A DNA stretch of 7,384 bases from Acidobacteriota bacterium (lineage in GTDB: Bacteria; Acidobacteriota; Terriglobia; Bryobacterales; JACQDG01), in assembly GCA_016201185.1 (NCBI GenBank), contig JACQDG010000192.1, positions 1-7,384 on the forward strand, in the 5' to 3' direction. Positions within the stretch are counted from its first letter, which is position 1, and the number at the start of each line of letters is the position of its first letter. Both the position numbers and the translations under genes were made by a program. The notes under the pieces are model-generated. The model was not told where the DNA came from, made no database searches, and saw only the letters and a list, made by a program, of their open reading frames with translations. Shown in pieces: positions 1-5,867 of the stretch.

Positions 1-559
1 GTTTTCCTTTTCCATCGGCCTCGAGGGGAATCAGCCAGAGGCGGTGATCCTCGGGCTCCTGGTCGATGACGCGAAAGTCGCGCTTTTCCTTCTGCGCTTT
101 CTCCTTTTCCGGCAGGGGCGGATCGGGGGCCAGAAAAGCGACCTGCTTGCCGTCGGGCGACACTTTGAAGCCGCCCAGGTCCACCTTGGATTCCGTCAGG
201 CGCTCGGCTTCGCCGCCGTCGGCGCGGATCCGCCACAGGTCGTTCTTCCCGCCGCGGCTGGACAAAAAGAGAATCCATTTGCCGTCGGGCGACCATTGTG
301 GTTGATCGCAGGATTTTTCGCCCCGGGTCAGTTGCAGCTCGCCGGAGCCATCGGCGCGGGCAAGGAACAAGTGCGTGACGGTCTCGCTCCGCTCACCCTC
401 CATTTCGGCCCAGCTCTGGGCGTAAACGACGAACTTGCCGTCGGGAGAAGGAACCACGCTGCTGACCGAATGGACCTTCAGAGCGAGCTGGGGAGTCCAT
501 ACCTCGGCGCAAAAGGCAGCGCCGGCCGCCAGCAAAACTGCAAATACTATCTTTCGCAT
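1..559 (-). CDS. Secreted beta-propeller protein, probable S9-family peptidase (N-terminal part)
   Basis: Partial gene: 186 codons read from ATG at 559 and run off the left edge with no stop. Residues 1-18 form a signal peptide (KIV, then a hydrophobic core, ending AAFCA before E19). The Cys before the last Ala is not in a proper lipobox, so export by signal peptidase I is more likely than lipidation. Three PD40/WD40-like blades are visible: SPDGKFVVYA (38-47), WSPDGKWILFLS (89-100) and VSPDGKQVAFLA (133-144), with DLWRIRADGG (107-116) as a typical inter-blade strand. A charged Lys/Glu stretch (about 150-160) leads to RVIDQEPEDHRLWLIPL. This arrangement is typical of the N-terminal propeller of S9 prolyl-oligopeptidase/acylaminoacyl-peptidase enzymes, but the catalytic alpha/beta-hydrolase domain lies outside the window. 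A TolB-like propeller protein is therefore the alternative. No strong ribosome binding site precedes this start. The gene follows the PHP gene on the same strand after 71 bases. Confidence 0.8.
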   Translation of the reverse strand, partial: MRKIVFAVLLAAGAAFCAEVWTPQLALKVHSVSSVVPSPDGKFVVYAQSWAEMEGERSETVTHLFLARADGSGELQLTRGEKSCDQPQWSPDGKWILFLSSRGGKNDLWRIRADGGEAERLTESKVDLGGFKVSPDGKQVAFLAPDPPLPEKEKAQKEKRDFRVIDQEPEDHRLWLIPLEADGKGK

Positions 560-592
560 GAGCAAATGCTAGCACAGCGGGAAGGCGCCAAG

Positions 593-613
593 GCCGCGAG
601 GCGAAGCCGCGGC
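593..613. other. GC-rich hairpin between PHP phosphatase and propeller gene
   Basis: A perfect 6-base inverted repeat, GCCGCG (593-598) and CGCGGC (608-613), encloses 9 bases that can add a further 2-bp GC stem around a GAA loop. It sits in the 71-base gap after the PHP gene stop. There is no T-run on either side, so it is not a convincing intrinsic terminator. It may be an mRNA processing or stability element, or a short REP-like repeat copy. Confidence 0.3.
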
Positions 614-630
614 AGGGCGCAGTTCGTCGT

Positions 631-1395
631 TCAGGAGCGCCAGAAAGCCCACCATTTCCGGCGGTGGCGGATTCTGGGAGCAGGAGGCTTGATGACCCTG
701 CTTTCCAATACGGCGCGGGGAACCTCCAGAAACAACTGGCCGGCCACTTCGTCCCCCCAACGATCCGAGACATAGGCGAAACAGTCGGCGAGCACCGGCG
801 GGCGCTTCTCCAGGTCGTGGCCGTCGGAGGCGATGACGTGCACCAACCCGGCATTCATCATGGTGATGGCGGCGTCCCTGGCGTGGGAGCCAAAATGGCC
901 CAGCAACGATTGGCCGGTGACCTGAATCAGGCAGCCGCGCTGGATCCAGACTGCGAGCCGCGAACGGTTCCCGCGGAGCATCGCATTCCGCTCCGGGTGG
1001 GTGATGATCGGCGTCAGGCCTACTTGCCCCAAGCGGGCGAAGATCTCCGAGGAGCCGTGGGAAATGACCGCTTCGGCAAATTCCACCAGCAGATAACGGC
1101 CGCCGTTAATAGTGAACCGGGAGGGGTCGGCCAGGGCGGCCTCGATGTTGTCATAGCTGAGGCGAAAGTCGCAGCCCCGGTGGATGCGCGGCTCCGGGCC
1201 CACGGCGGCCTCGAGCGCCAGCCGCTTCTGCTCGTTCTGCTCCGGCGAGTAGGGAAAGCGGCTGTTGGCGTGGGGCGTCGCCACCAAGTCGGTGGTGCCG
1301 TTTTGGGCGGCCAGACGGCACATGGCGATGGCGGTCGCTTCGTCGGGCGGCCCGTCGTCGACCCCCGGCAGCAGGTGACAGTGAATGTCGATCAT
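631..1395 (-). CDS. PHP-domain tyrosine-protein phosphatase, CpsB/YwqE type
   Basis: A 254-residue protein, close to the usual CpsB/YwqE/Wzb-like length. The family hydrolyses phosphotyrosine, classically on bacterial tyrosine kinases that control exopolysaccharide synthesis, using a metal cluster in a PHP (polymerase and histidinol phosphatase) TIM-like barrel. Visible motifs are MIDIHCHLLPGVDDG (1-15, metal ligands His5 and His7), ATPH (His42), LLVEF (Glu105), ITHPER (His133) and ASDGH (Asp191, His193). Together these are the full PHP ligand set. The stretch after position 200 ends in a basic, Trp-rich tail (RIRHRRKWWAFWRS, 241-254), which could touch the membrane; that is inference. The start lies 7 bases after the oxidoreductase stop, so the two are probably translationally coupled. 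No BY-kinase, Wza-like exporter or glycosyltransferase is visible nearby, so the substrate is unknown. General PHP phosphoesterase activity remains possible. Confidence 0.85.
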   Translation of the reverse strand: MIDIHCHLLPGVDDGPPDEATAIAMCRLAAQNGTTDLVATPHANSRFPYSPEQNEQKRLALEAAVGPEPRIHRGCDFRLSYDNIEAALADPSRFTINGGRYLLVEFAEAVISHGSSEIFARLGQVGLTPIITHPERNAMLRGNRSRLAVWIQRGCLIQVTGQSLLGHFGSHARDAAITMMNAGLVHVIASDGHDLEKRPPVLADCFAYVSDRWGDEVAGQLFLEVPRAVLESRVIKPPAPRIRHRRKWWAFWRS

Positions 1396-1402
1396 GCGCC
1401 CG

Positions 1403-2530
1403 CTACGTGCCCACGCTCACCCAGCGCTTCTCGGCGGCAGCGCGAACGGCGGCGTCCAGCACGGCCTGGTTCCTCACGCCATCCACAAAGTCGGGGTGGA
1501 TTTTCGACCTCGACTCCAGCGCCTTAAGGAAGTCATAAACGGAGTGGGTGAAAGTGTGCTCGTAGCCCAGAATGTGGCCGTCGAACCACCAGTTGTCGGC
1601 GTAGGGGTGAACACCCTTGCTTACGCATAGGATTTCGTTGAATCCCTGCGCATCGGGAGCATCCTCGGCGTCGTAGAACTTCAATACATTCAGGTGCTCC
1701 AGGTCGAAAGCCAGCGAGCCCTTACTGCCGTTGATCTCGAAGGTGTTCTGATTCTTGCGCCCGCGGGCGAAGCGGCTGGCCTCGAGCGTGCCCACCGCGC
1801 CGTTCTGGAAGCGGACAATCATCTCGGCGGCGTCGTCCACCGTGACTTTCTTCATCTGCTTGGAGCCCGGGGCGACGGGACGCTGCCTGATGAACGTCTC
1901 GAGCGTGGCGGAGATTTCCATGATCTCGCCGCACAGGTAGCGAGCCAGGTCGATGATATGCGCGCCCAGGTCGCCCAGAGCACCGGAGCCGGCCGAGGCC
2001 GCACTGAAGCGCCACACCAGGTGCAGGTCGGGCGACATGGCCCAGTCCTGCAGATAACGGGCACGGAAGTGATAGAGCTGGCCCAGGCGGCCTTCCTCGA
2101 TCATTTTCTTGGCCAGGGCGACGGCCGGCACCCGGCGGTAGTTGTGCATGACCAGGTGGCGGACCTTGGCCTTCTGGACCGCCGCAAGCATCTTCTTGGC
2201 TTCTTCCAGCGTGTTGGCCAGGGGCTTTTCGCAGATGAGGTGCTTACCGGCGGCGGCGGCGGCCAGCGCCATTTCGCAGTGCAGGTCGCCGGGTGTGGCA
2301 ATGTCCACTAGGTCGATATCCGGCCGGGCGACCGTCTTCTTCCAGTCAGTCGAAGCCTCCTGCCAGCCGAAGAGCTGCCGGGCCCTTTCCGTCTCCTGCG
2401 GATGGCGCCCCACGATGACCTTCATTTCCACCGGAGGAGCATCGGGAAAAAACATGCTGACATTGCGATAGGCTTGGCTGTGGGCCTTGCCCATGAACTT
2501 GGTCCCCAGTAGCGCTACACGGATCGGCAT
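1403..2530 (-). CDS. Gfo/Idh/MocA family NAD(P)-dependent oxidoreductase
   Basis: A complete 375-residue protein of typical family length. Such enzymes oxidise or reduce hydroxyl/keto groups of sugars, inositols or related compounds in the cytoplasm. The N-terminal Rossmann fold begins with VALLGTKFMGKAHSQAY (5-21), the family's G-x3-MG-x2-H nucleotide-binding variant. It is followed by DLVDIATPGDLH (73-84) and the hallmark CEKPLA (100-105, with Lys102 as the usual catalytic lysine). The C-terminal domain has GALGDLGAHIIDLARY (183-198), giving the usual catalytic pair Asp187/His191 with Asp194. Later, TLEASRFARGRKNQNTFEI (248-266) is the substrate-domain sheet typical of the family. The start is supported by GAGGGG a few bases upstream. 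It lies 45 bases after the coiled-coil gene and 7 bases before the PHP gene, all on one strand. The substrate cannot be read from sequence. The WWFDGHILGYEHTF segment (314-327) resembles inositol/glucose dehydrogenase-like members. Confidence 0.92.
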   Translation of the reverse strand: MPIRVALLGTKFMGKAHSQAYRNVSMFFPDAPPVEMKVIVGRHPQETERARQLFGWQEASTDWKKTVARPDIDLVDIATPGDLHCEMALAAAAAGKHLICEKPLANTLEEAKKMLAAVQKAKVRHLVMHNYRRVPAVALAKKMIEEGRLGQLYHFRARYLQDWAMSPDLHLVWRFSAASAGSGALGDLGAHIIDLARYLCGEIMEISATLETFIRQRPVAPGSKQMKKVTVDDAAEMIVRFQNGAVGTLEASRFARGRKNQNTFEINGSKGSLAFDLEHLNVLKFYDAEDAPDAQGFNEILCVSKGVHPYADNWWFDGHILGYEHTFTHSVYDFLKALESRSKIHPDFVDGVRNQAVLDAAVRAAAEKRWVSVGT

Positions 2531-2575
2531 TTTCCCCTCGTTCCGGATGAATTGGAATTTTTCCTGCCAGAAGCT

Positions 2576-3079
2576 TCAGATGAACAGCTCTTCGTCCTGT
2601 GTGGCCTTCTCGACGGTGGGACGTCCCCGGCGGGCCAGGTACTCCACCACGGCGCGGATGGCAGCCGCCACCGCCTGGATCTCGCGCACCGGGGCCAGGA
2701 TAATCCGCTGCACTTGAGCGGTGGTTTCCTCTACCCGGTCCAGCGTGATCACCACGGCCCGGTCCAGGCGCTCCAGTTGCGTCCGGGTCCGGCTGCTGAC
2801 TTCGGTCAGCAAGTCATCGACACGGGCGACCTGGGCGCGGGAGGACTCGGCCAGCTCCTGCAGCTTGGCGGACAGTTCCCGAACCTGCTGCCGGGTCTCC
2901 TCCACGGCGCGCCAGGTGGAATCGGCCACGGGTTCCCACCGGTCGGCAAAGCTGGTTATCCTCTGCTGCGTGGCCTTCAGGCTGCGGTTCAAGCTCCATA
3001 GAATGAGCATCTGGACCACAAGAGCTAGCGCCGCCACCCCCGTGAAGATTGTCAGAATCAGTTCCAAACGTGGATCCAT
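2576..3079 (-). CDS. DUF948-like membrane-anchored coiled-coil protein
   Basis: A 167-residue protein with one N-terminal transmembrane segment (about 8-29, TIFTGVAALALVVQMLILW). A long heptad-rich helix follows (about 31-150), with few helix breakers and many Gln, Arg, Glu, Leu and Val residues (for example RQQVRELSAKLQELAESSRAQ). The tail is short and acidic (DEELF). This architecture matches DUF948/YtxG-type proteins: a membrane anchor plus a long rod, with no catalytic motif. A GAGG ribosome binding site lies 9 bases before the ATG. The gene follows the YtxH gene by 52 bases and precedes the oxidoreductase by 45. A role in envelope or stress physiology is inferred from the pairing with YtxH and is not shown by the sequence. 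I am confident that it is a real gene and less so of the DUF948 assignment. Confidence 0.75.
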   Translation of the reverse strand: MDPRLELILTIFTGVAALALVVQMLILWSLNRSLKATQQRITSFADRWEPVADSTWRAVEETRQQVRELSAKLQELAESSRAQVARVDDLLTEVSSRTRTQLERLDRAVVITLDRVEETTAQVQRIILAPVREIQAVAAAIRAVVEYLARRGRPTVEKATQDEELFI

Positions 3080-3131
3080 GCGCTAGAACCTCAGGTGAAG
3101 GCCGGAGACGCCGTTCTGCCCAGCCGCCAGA

Positions 3132-3446
3132 TTAACCACCCGTGGTTCCCTCCGGCGCCGACGGCTGCCCCGTAGCGGTGGCCTGCCGGTAGGCCTGCTT
3201 GCCCGCCTCCAGGGCGGAGGCCAGCTGCTCCTTCTGGGTCTGGAAAACCCCCTTACCGCGGTTGAGTATTTCGGTGGTGGAGTCCAGAACTTCCTCGCCT
3301 CTCCGGCGCAAGTAATCCCGGCCTTCACTGGCTTTGGACTTCAGAGTTTCCCGGGTTTCCTGTCCCGACTTGGGCGCGAACAGAACACCGATGGCCACGC
3401 CCATGCCCAGTCCAAACAGGAAATAGGACAGTTTGTTGTCGTCCAT
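3132..3446 (-). CDS. YtxH domain-containing small membrane protein
   Basis: A 104-residue protein starting at ATG 3446-3444. This start is preferred over an in-frame ATG 57 bases further upstream for two reasons: a strong AGGGGGAG ribosome binding site sits just before it, and the YtxH motif begins immediately after it. Residues 7-24 form a glycine-rich transmembrane helix (SYFLFGLGMGVAIGVLFA). Next comes the family signature APKSGQETR (24-32), then a charged helical region with KSKASEGRDYLRRRGEEV and a low-complexity Gly/Thr tail. YtxH proteins are small and of unknown biochemical function. In Bacillus ytxH belongs to the general-stress ytxGHJ operon. Here it is probably the first gene of the minus-strand operon and is directly followed by a DUF948-like (YtxG-like) gene, which repeats that association. 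Confidence 0.88.
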   Translation of the reverse strand: MDDNKLSYFLFGLGMGVAIGVLFAPKSGQETRETLKSKASEGRDYLRRRGEEVLDSTTEILNRGKGVFQTQKEQLASALEAGKQAYRQATATGQPSAPEGTTGG

Positions 3447-3500
3447 GGTCTCCCCCTTAGCGCGAAGCTGAGTCCCGCGCAAGGTGATAGTAGCATATGT

Positions 3501-3515
3501 CACAACCGGTTTGTG
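3501..3515. promoter_or_regulatory. Short inverted repeat, possible operator
   Basis: CACAA-CCGGT-TTGTG is a perfect 5-base inverted repeat with a CCGG core, in the 138-base gap between the divergent YtxH and glycine-rich protein genes. Its centre lies about 61 bases upstream of the predicted start of transcription of the plus-strand gene, a common distance for activator sites. No regulator gene is present in the window, and an inverted repeat of this length can arise by chance. Confidence 0.25.
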
Positions 3516-3533
3516 GACGGCATCAAAAAACGC

Positions 3534-3562
3534 TTGGGGGTCTGACGGCGCGGGTCTATAAT
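3534..3562 (+). promoter_or_regulatory. Sigma-70-type promoter for the glycine-rich protein gene
   Basis: TTGGGG (3534-3539) as -35 is followed, after exactly 17 bases, by a perfect TATAAT (3557-3562) as -10. Transcription would begin near 3569. The ATG at 3561 overlaps the -10 box, so it cannot be the translation start of a transcript from this promoter. This supports the downstream ATG at 3585. Confidence 0.6.
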
Positions 3563-3584
3563 GAAGTCAAAAAGAGGCGCGATT

Positions 3585-4433
3585 ATGCAAGGAAAAAAGG
3601 CGCTTTTCGCCGGGGGAGCGATCGGGCTGGCCTTGTTGCTGGCTCCGGCGCCGGCAGGGGCGCAGCGACACGGCGGAGGCGGCGGAATGATGGGCGGAGG
3701 ATTCCGCGGAGGCGGCGGGCACATGGGAGGAGGTTTCCGCGGCGGCGGCGGGTACATGGGCGGAGGCTTCCGCGGCGGCTCCATGGGCGGTTATCGCGGC
3801 GGCTATGGGGGCGGCTTCCGAGGCGGCTACTACGGCGGCGGTTATCGTGGCGGCTACTACGGTGGCTATCGCGGCGGGTATTTTGGCCGGTCTTTCGGGC
3901 ACTTCTACCGGCCCTATTATTACGGGTATCCCGGGCTCGCCTTCTCGTTGGGATTCGGCTATTGGCCCAGCTACTATGACTGGGGTTACTGGCCTCCGGC
4001 TTACTATCCTCCTAGCTATTACTCCTATCCTCCCAGTTATTCCTACTACGCCCCCAGCGATTCCTACTATGATCCGCCGGTGGTGGTCGAGCGGGACACG
4101 GTCCGGTATCGGGACCGCGAAGCCGCCCCGGACGAGGAGCGCGGGCCGGTGCGGCGAGTGGGAACTGCCGCGGCCGACCGCTACTGGCTGCTCGCCTTCC
4201 AGGACAAGAACATCCAGGCCGTCACCGACTACTGGCTCGAAGGTTCTATCCTGCACTATGTATCGCGGCAGGGAAGCGGGTCCTCAGCCGAGCTGTCCAG
4301 CATCGACGTCCCATTCACCAAGGAGCTGAACCGCGAGCGGGGTGTTGAATTCCGACTCCCCCGCAGCAATGGTGGCGGAGGGGGCGGCGAGCGCCAGCCC
4401 GTGCGCCGGGACTCCTTCGGCCGTCCATACTAA
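3585..4433 (+). CDS. Secreted Gly/Arg/Tyr-repeat protein with conserved C-terminal module
   Basis: A 282-residue exported protein. The start at 3585 is chosen because AGAGG lies 8 bases upstream and the other in-frame ATG (3561) lies inside the -10 box. Residues 1-26 are a clear signal peptide (MQGKKALFAGG..., cleavage after AGA before Q27). Residues 36-100 are repeats: about three copies of an 11-residue MGGGFRGGGG[H/Y] unit, then GGY/RGGYYGG units. Residues 107-163 are rich in Tyr, Pro and Trp (YRPYYYGYPG, YWPSYYDWGYWPP). A charged linker leads to a compact module at about 199-259 (RYWLLAFQDKNIQAVTDYWLEG...LHYVSRQG...LNRERGVEFRLP). I recall this module from many acidobacterial envelope proteins; its function is unknown to me. 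The protein may be attached to the outer membrane or cell surface, which is inference. It has its own promoter, is divergent from the YtxH gene, and converges on the dehydratase gene with a 19-base gap. Confidence 0.88.
   Translation: MQGKKALFAGGAIGLALLLAPAPAGAQRHGGGGGMMGGGFRGGGGHMGGGFRGGGGYMGGGFRGGSMGGYRGGYGGGFRGGYYGGGYRGGYYGGYRGGYFGRSFGHFYRPYYYGYPGLAFSLGFGYWPSYYDWGYWPPAYYPPSYYSYPPSYSYYAPSDSYYDPPVVVERDTVRYRDREAAPDEERGPVRRVGTAAADRYWLLAFQDKNIQAVTDYWLEGSILHYVSRQGSGSSAELSSIDVPFTKELNRERGVEFRLPRSNGGGGGGERQPVRRDSFGRPY
3690..3785 (+). repeat. 33-bp in-frame tandem repeat
   Basis: Units start at ATG 3690, 3723 and 3756 and encode MGGGFRGGGGH, MGGGFRGGGGY and a shortened MGGGFRGGS. The copies differ mainly at third codon positions, so the repeat is conserved more at protein than at DNA level. 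Looser GGC/TAC-rich repeats continue to about 3890. A region of this kind can change copy number by slippage. Confidence 0.75.
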
Positions 4434-4452
4434 AGAACCCGCCCCCTTCCCA

Positions 4453-5757
4453 TCAGGGCTTGACTAGCGATCCGTCCACGGTCCGCACGGTCGTCCAATT
4501 GTCCCCGCCGGGTAATGGTTGCAGCGGGTGCTTAGCCGCCATGGCTTCGTTGATGTCGATTCCCAGGCCCGGCGCATCGTTGCCATAGAGATAGCCTCCC
4601 TTGAGTTGCGCCGTGCCGGGCAGCATTTCGTAGACCAGCGGCGGAAAGTGGTTCTCCTCCTGAATCCCGAAGCAAGGGATCGAAAGGTCCACGTGATAGG
4701 CGGCGAGCTGGTTGACCGGGTCGTTGTCGCCGCCTTCTTGCCAGGCCGTGCGCACGCCGAATGCTTCGCATAGGGCGGCGATTTTCTTGGCGGTAGTGAT
4801 GCCGCCGATCTGCGAGACCCGGCAACGGATGAAGTCGATCAACCGCTCGGCGATCAGCGGGTTCCATTCGTGCGGATGGGTGAACAACTCCCCCATGGCC
4901 ATGGGCGTAGTGGTCACCTGGCGGATCTGGCGGAAGTAGGCGATCTGCTCCGGCGGCAGGATGTCCTCGACGAAGAACATGCGGTAGGGTTCCATTCGCT
5001 TCGCCAGCTCCACCGCCATGGTGGGGGTCAGGTGCTCGTGGACGTCGTGCAGCAGCTTGACGTCGTTTCCCAGCTTGACGCGGAGCCGCTCGAAGAGCTT
5101 CGGAATCGCGTCGACATACTGCTCCTCGTCGAAAGCCGGGCCGGCATAGCCCCCCGTCGGCCGGCTTCCCCGCCCTGCCGGAATCATGCCGCCTCCGCCG
5201 TAGCCGCCCATCTGGGCCCGCACGTGGCGGTAGCCCTCCTCCATGAACTTGCGAACGTTCTGCTCGACCTCCTCCATGTCCCGGCCGTCGGCGTGTGCGT
5301 AGAGGGCGACGGCGTCACGGGCCTTGCCTCCCAGCAGCTCATAAACAGGCATGCCGGCGCGCTTGCCCTTGATGTCCCACAGGGCCATGTCCAGGGCGCT
5401 CAGAACGTTGTTTTGTATGGTGCTGTTGCGCCAGTAGGAGCGGACGTGGGTCGACTGCCACAGGTCTTCGATGCGGTCCGGGTTCTTGCCCATCCAGAAG
5501 GGGCCGAGGTGCTTCTCGATGGCCGCCGTCACGCTGAAGGCCTGGTTTACGTTACTGGCCGAACCCAGCCCGTAAAGACCCGGCTCGGAAGTAATGATCT
5601 TAAGAAATACCCATTGGTAAGAGCCCCCGGCGCTGGTGGGAATGGCCTTGACCTCCCGGATAGTGAGCGGTGGCAACCCCCGCGCGCGGGCGAGGTATTG
5701 CTGGGCGGCGGCGGCCGGCATGGCCAGCAGCCCTTTGAAGAAGTCCCTGCGATGCAT
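4453..5757 (-). CDS. Tat-exported enolase-superfamily dehydratase, mannonate dehydratase (ManD/RspA)-like
   Basis: A complete 434-residue member of the mandelate racemase/muconate lactonizing enzyme group. ManD-type enzymes dehydrate sugar acids such as D-mannonate to 2-keto-3-deoxy acids with Mg2+. The N-terminus HRRDFFKG (2-9) plus a hydrophobic stretch ending LARA is a twin-arginine signal, so the enzyme is probably periplasmic. The capping domain (about 31-150) is followed by the barrel. Metal ligands are Asp238 (LLHDVHEHL), Glu264 (FFVEDILPPE) and Glu290 (MAMGELF). His240 is the expected catalytic base, and Arg180 (RHVRAQ) and RCRVSQIGGIT (311-321) are also family features. In ManD proteins the stretch after VRTAW normally begins with His; here it is Gln340 (VRTAWQEGGDNDPVNQ). 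FGIQE (363-367) is conserved. A Gly-rich loop (183-206) replaces the usual lid. GGAGGTG lies 5 bases before the ATG. The family is clear, but the substrate is uncertain. Confidence 0.87.
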   Translation of the reverse strand: MHRRDFFKGLLAMPAAAAQQYLARARGLPPLTIREVKAIPTSAGGSYQWVFLKIITSEPGLYGLGSASNVNQAFSVTAAIEKHLGPFWMGKNPDRIEDLWQSTHVRSYWRNSTIQNNVLSALDMALWDIKGKRAGMPVYELLGGKARDAVALYAHADGRDMEEVEQNVRKFMEEGYRHVRAQMGGYGGGGMIPAGRGSRPTGGYAGPAFDEEQYVDAIPKLFERLRVKLGNDVKLLHDVHEHLTPTMAVELAKRMEPYRMFFVEDILPPEQIAYFRQIRQVTTTPMAMGELFTHPHEWNPLIAERLIDFIRCRVSQIGGITTAKKIAALCEAFGVRTAWQEGGDNDPVNQLAAYHVDLSIPCFGIQEENHFPPLVYEMLPGTAQLKGGYLYGNDAPGLGIDINEAMAAKHPLQPLPGGDNWTTVRTVDGSLVKP

Positions 5758-5776
5758 GATTTCACCTCCGGCGGAG

Positions 5777-5782
5777 ATTATA
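5777..5782 (-). promoter_or_regulatory. Candidate -10 box for the dehydratase gene
   Basis: On the minus strand a perfect TATAAT lies just upstream of the GGAGGTG ribosome binding site. No good -35 is seen at 16-19 bases (CCTGAA is the nearest). The leader would be only about 13 bases. The location is right, but the promoter is weak unless an activator or an alternative -35 is used. Confidence 0.35.
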
Positions 5783-5837
5783 CATGAGCGAGCCCGGCTT
5801 CAGGGACGAGGGGCCAGCGGTCGCCTGTTGGACATAA

Positions 5838-5867
5838 TTGACATCGATCGACTGGCTGTTTTACCAT
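5838..5867 (+). promoter_or_regulatory. Promoter and likely autoregulatory site of the toxin-antitoxin operon
   Basis: A consensus TTGACA (5838-5843) is separated by 18 bases from TACCAT (5862-5867), a 4 of 6 match to TATAAT. The spacer begins with the 8-base perfect palindrome TCGATCGA (5844-5851). TTGGACAT and TTGACAT (5828-5835, 5838-5844) form an imperfect direct repeat across the -35. AbrB-type antitoxins commonly bind their own promoter, so these are the natural operator candidates. No binding evidence exists here. Confidence 0.5.

Noticed and set aside
44..775. Plus-strand open frame opposite the propeller gene and the PHP gene end
   Set aside because: It overlaps a signal-peptide/PD40 protein and a PHP enzyme on the other strand and has no recognisable motif or ribosome binding site.
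664..1527. Long plus-strand open frame opposite the PHP and oxidoreductase genes
   Set aside because: It is antisense to two genes with clear family motifs and shows no domain of its own. Long open frames opposite real genes are common in GC-rich DNA.
1694..2311. Plus-strand open frame opposite the oxidoreductase
   Set aside because: It is fully antisense to a well-supported Gfo/Idh/MocA gene and encodes no recognisable domain.
3447..3503. Upstream extension of the YtxH protein to an ATG at 3503
   Set aside because: The extra 19 residues lack hydrophobic or family features, and the downstream ATG has a strong AGGGGGAG ribosome binding site.
3500..3784. Minus-strand proline-rich open frame
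   Set aside because: The Pro-rich repeats are just the complement of the Gly codons in the repeat protein, and the frame has no supported start.
3497..3979. Plus-strand arginine-rich open frame overlapping the repeat protein
   Set aside because: It is a frame-shifted reading of GGC/CGC repeats. The overlapping frame has a signal peptide, a promoter and a conserved C-terminal module.
3567..4256. Minus-strand open frame opposite the repeat protein
   Set aside because: Its Ala/Val-rich composition is what the complement of the Gly/Tyr repeats gives, and no domain is recognisable.
4434..4452. Terminator between the convergent repeat-protein and dehydratase genes
   Set aside because: The 19 bases contain only a C-rich run with no stem and no T-run.
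4870..5787. Long plus-strand open frame opposite the dehydratase
   Set aside because: It is antisense to a gene with complete enolase-superfamily ligands and a strong ribosome binding site.
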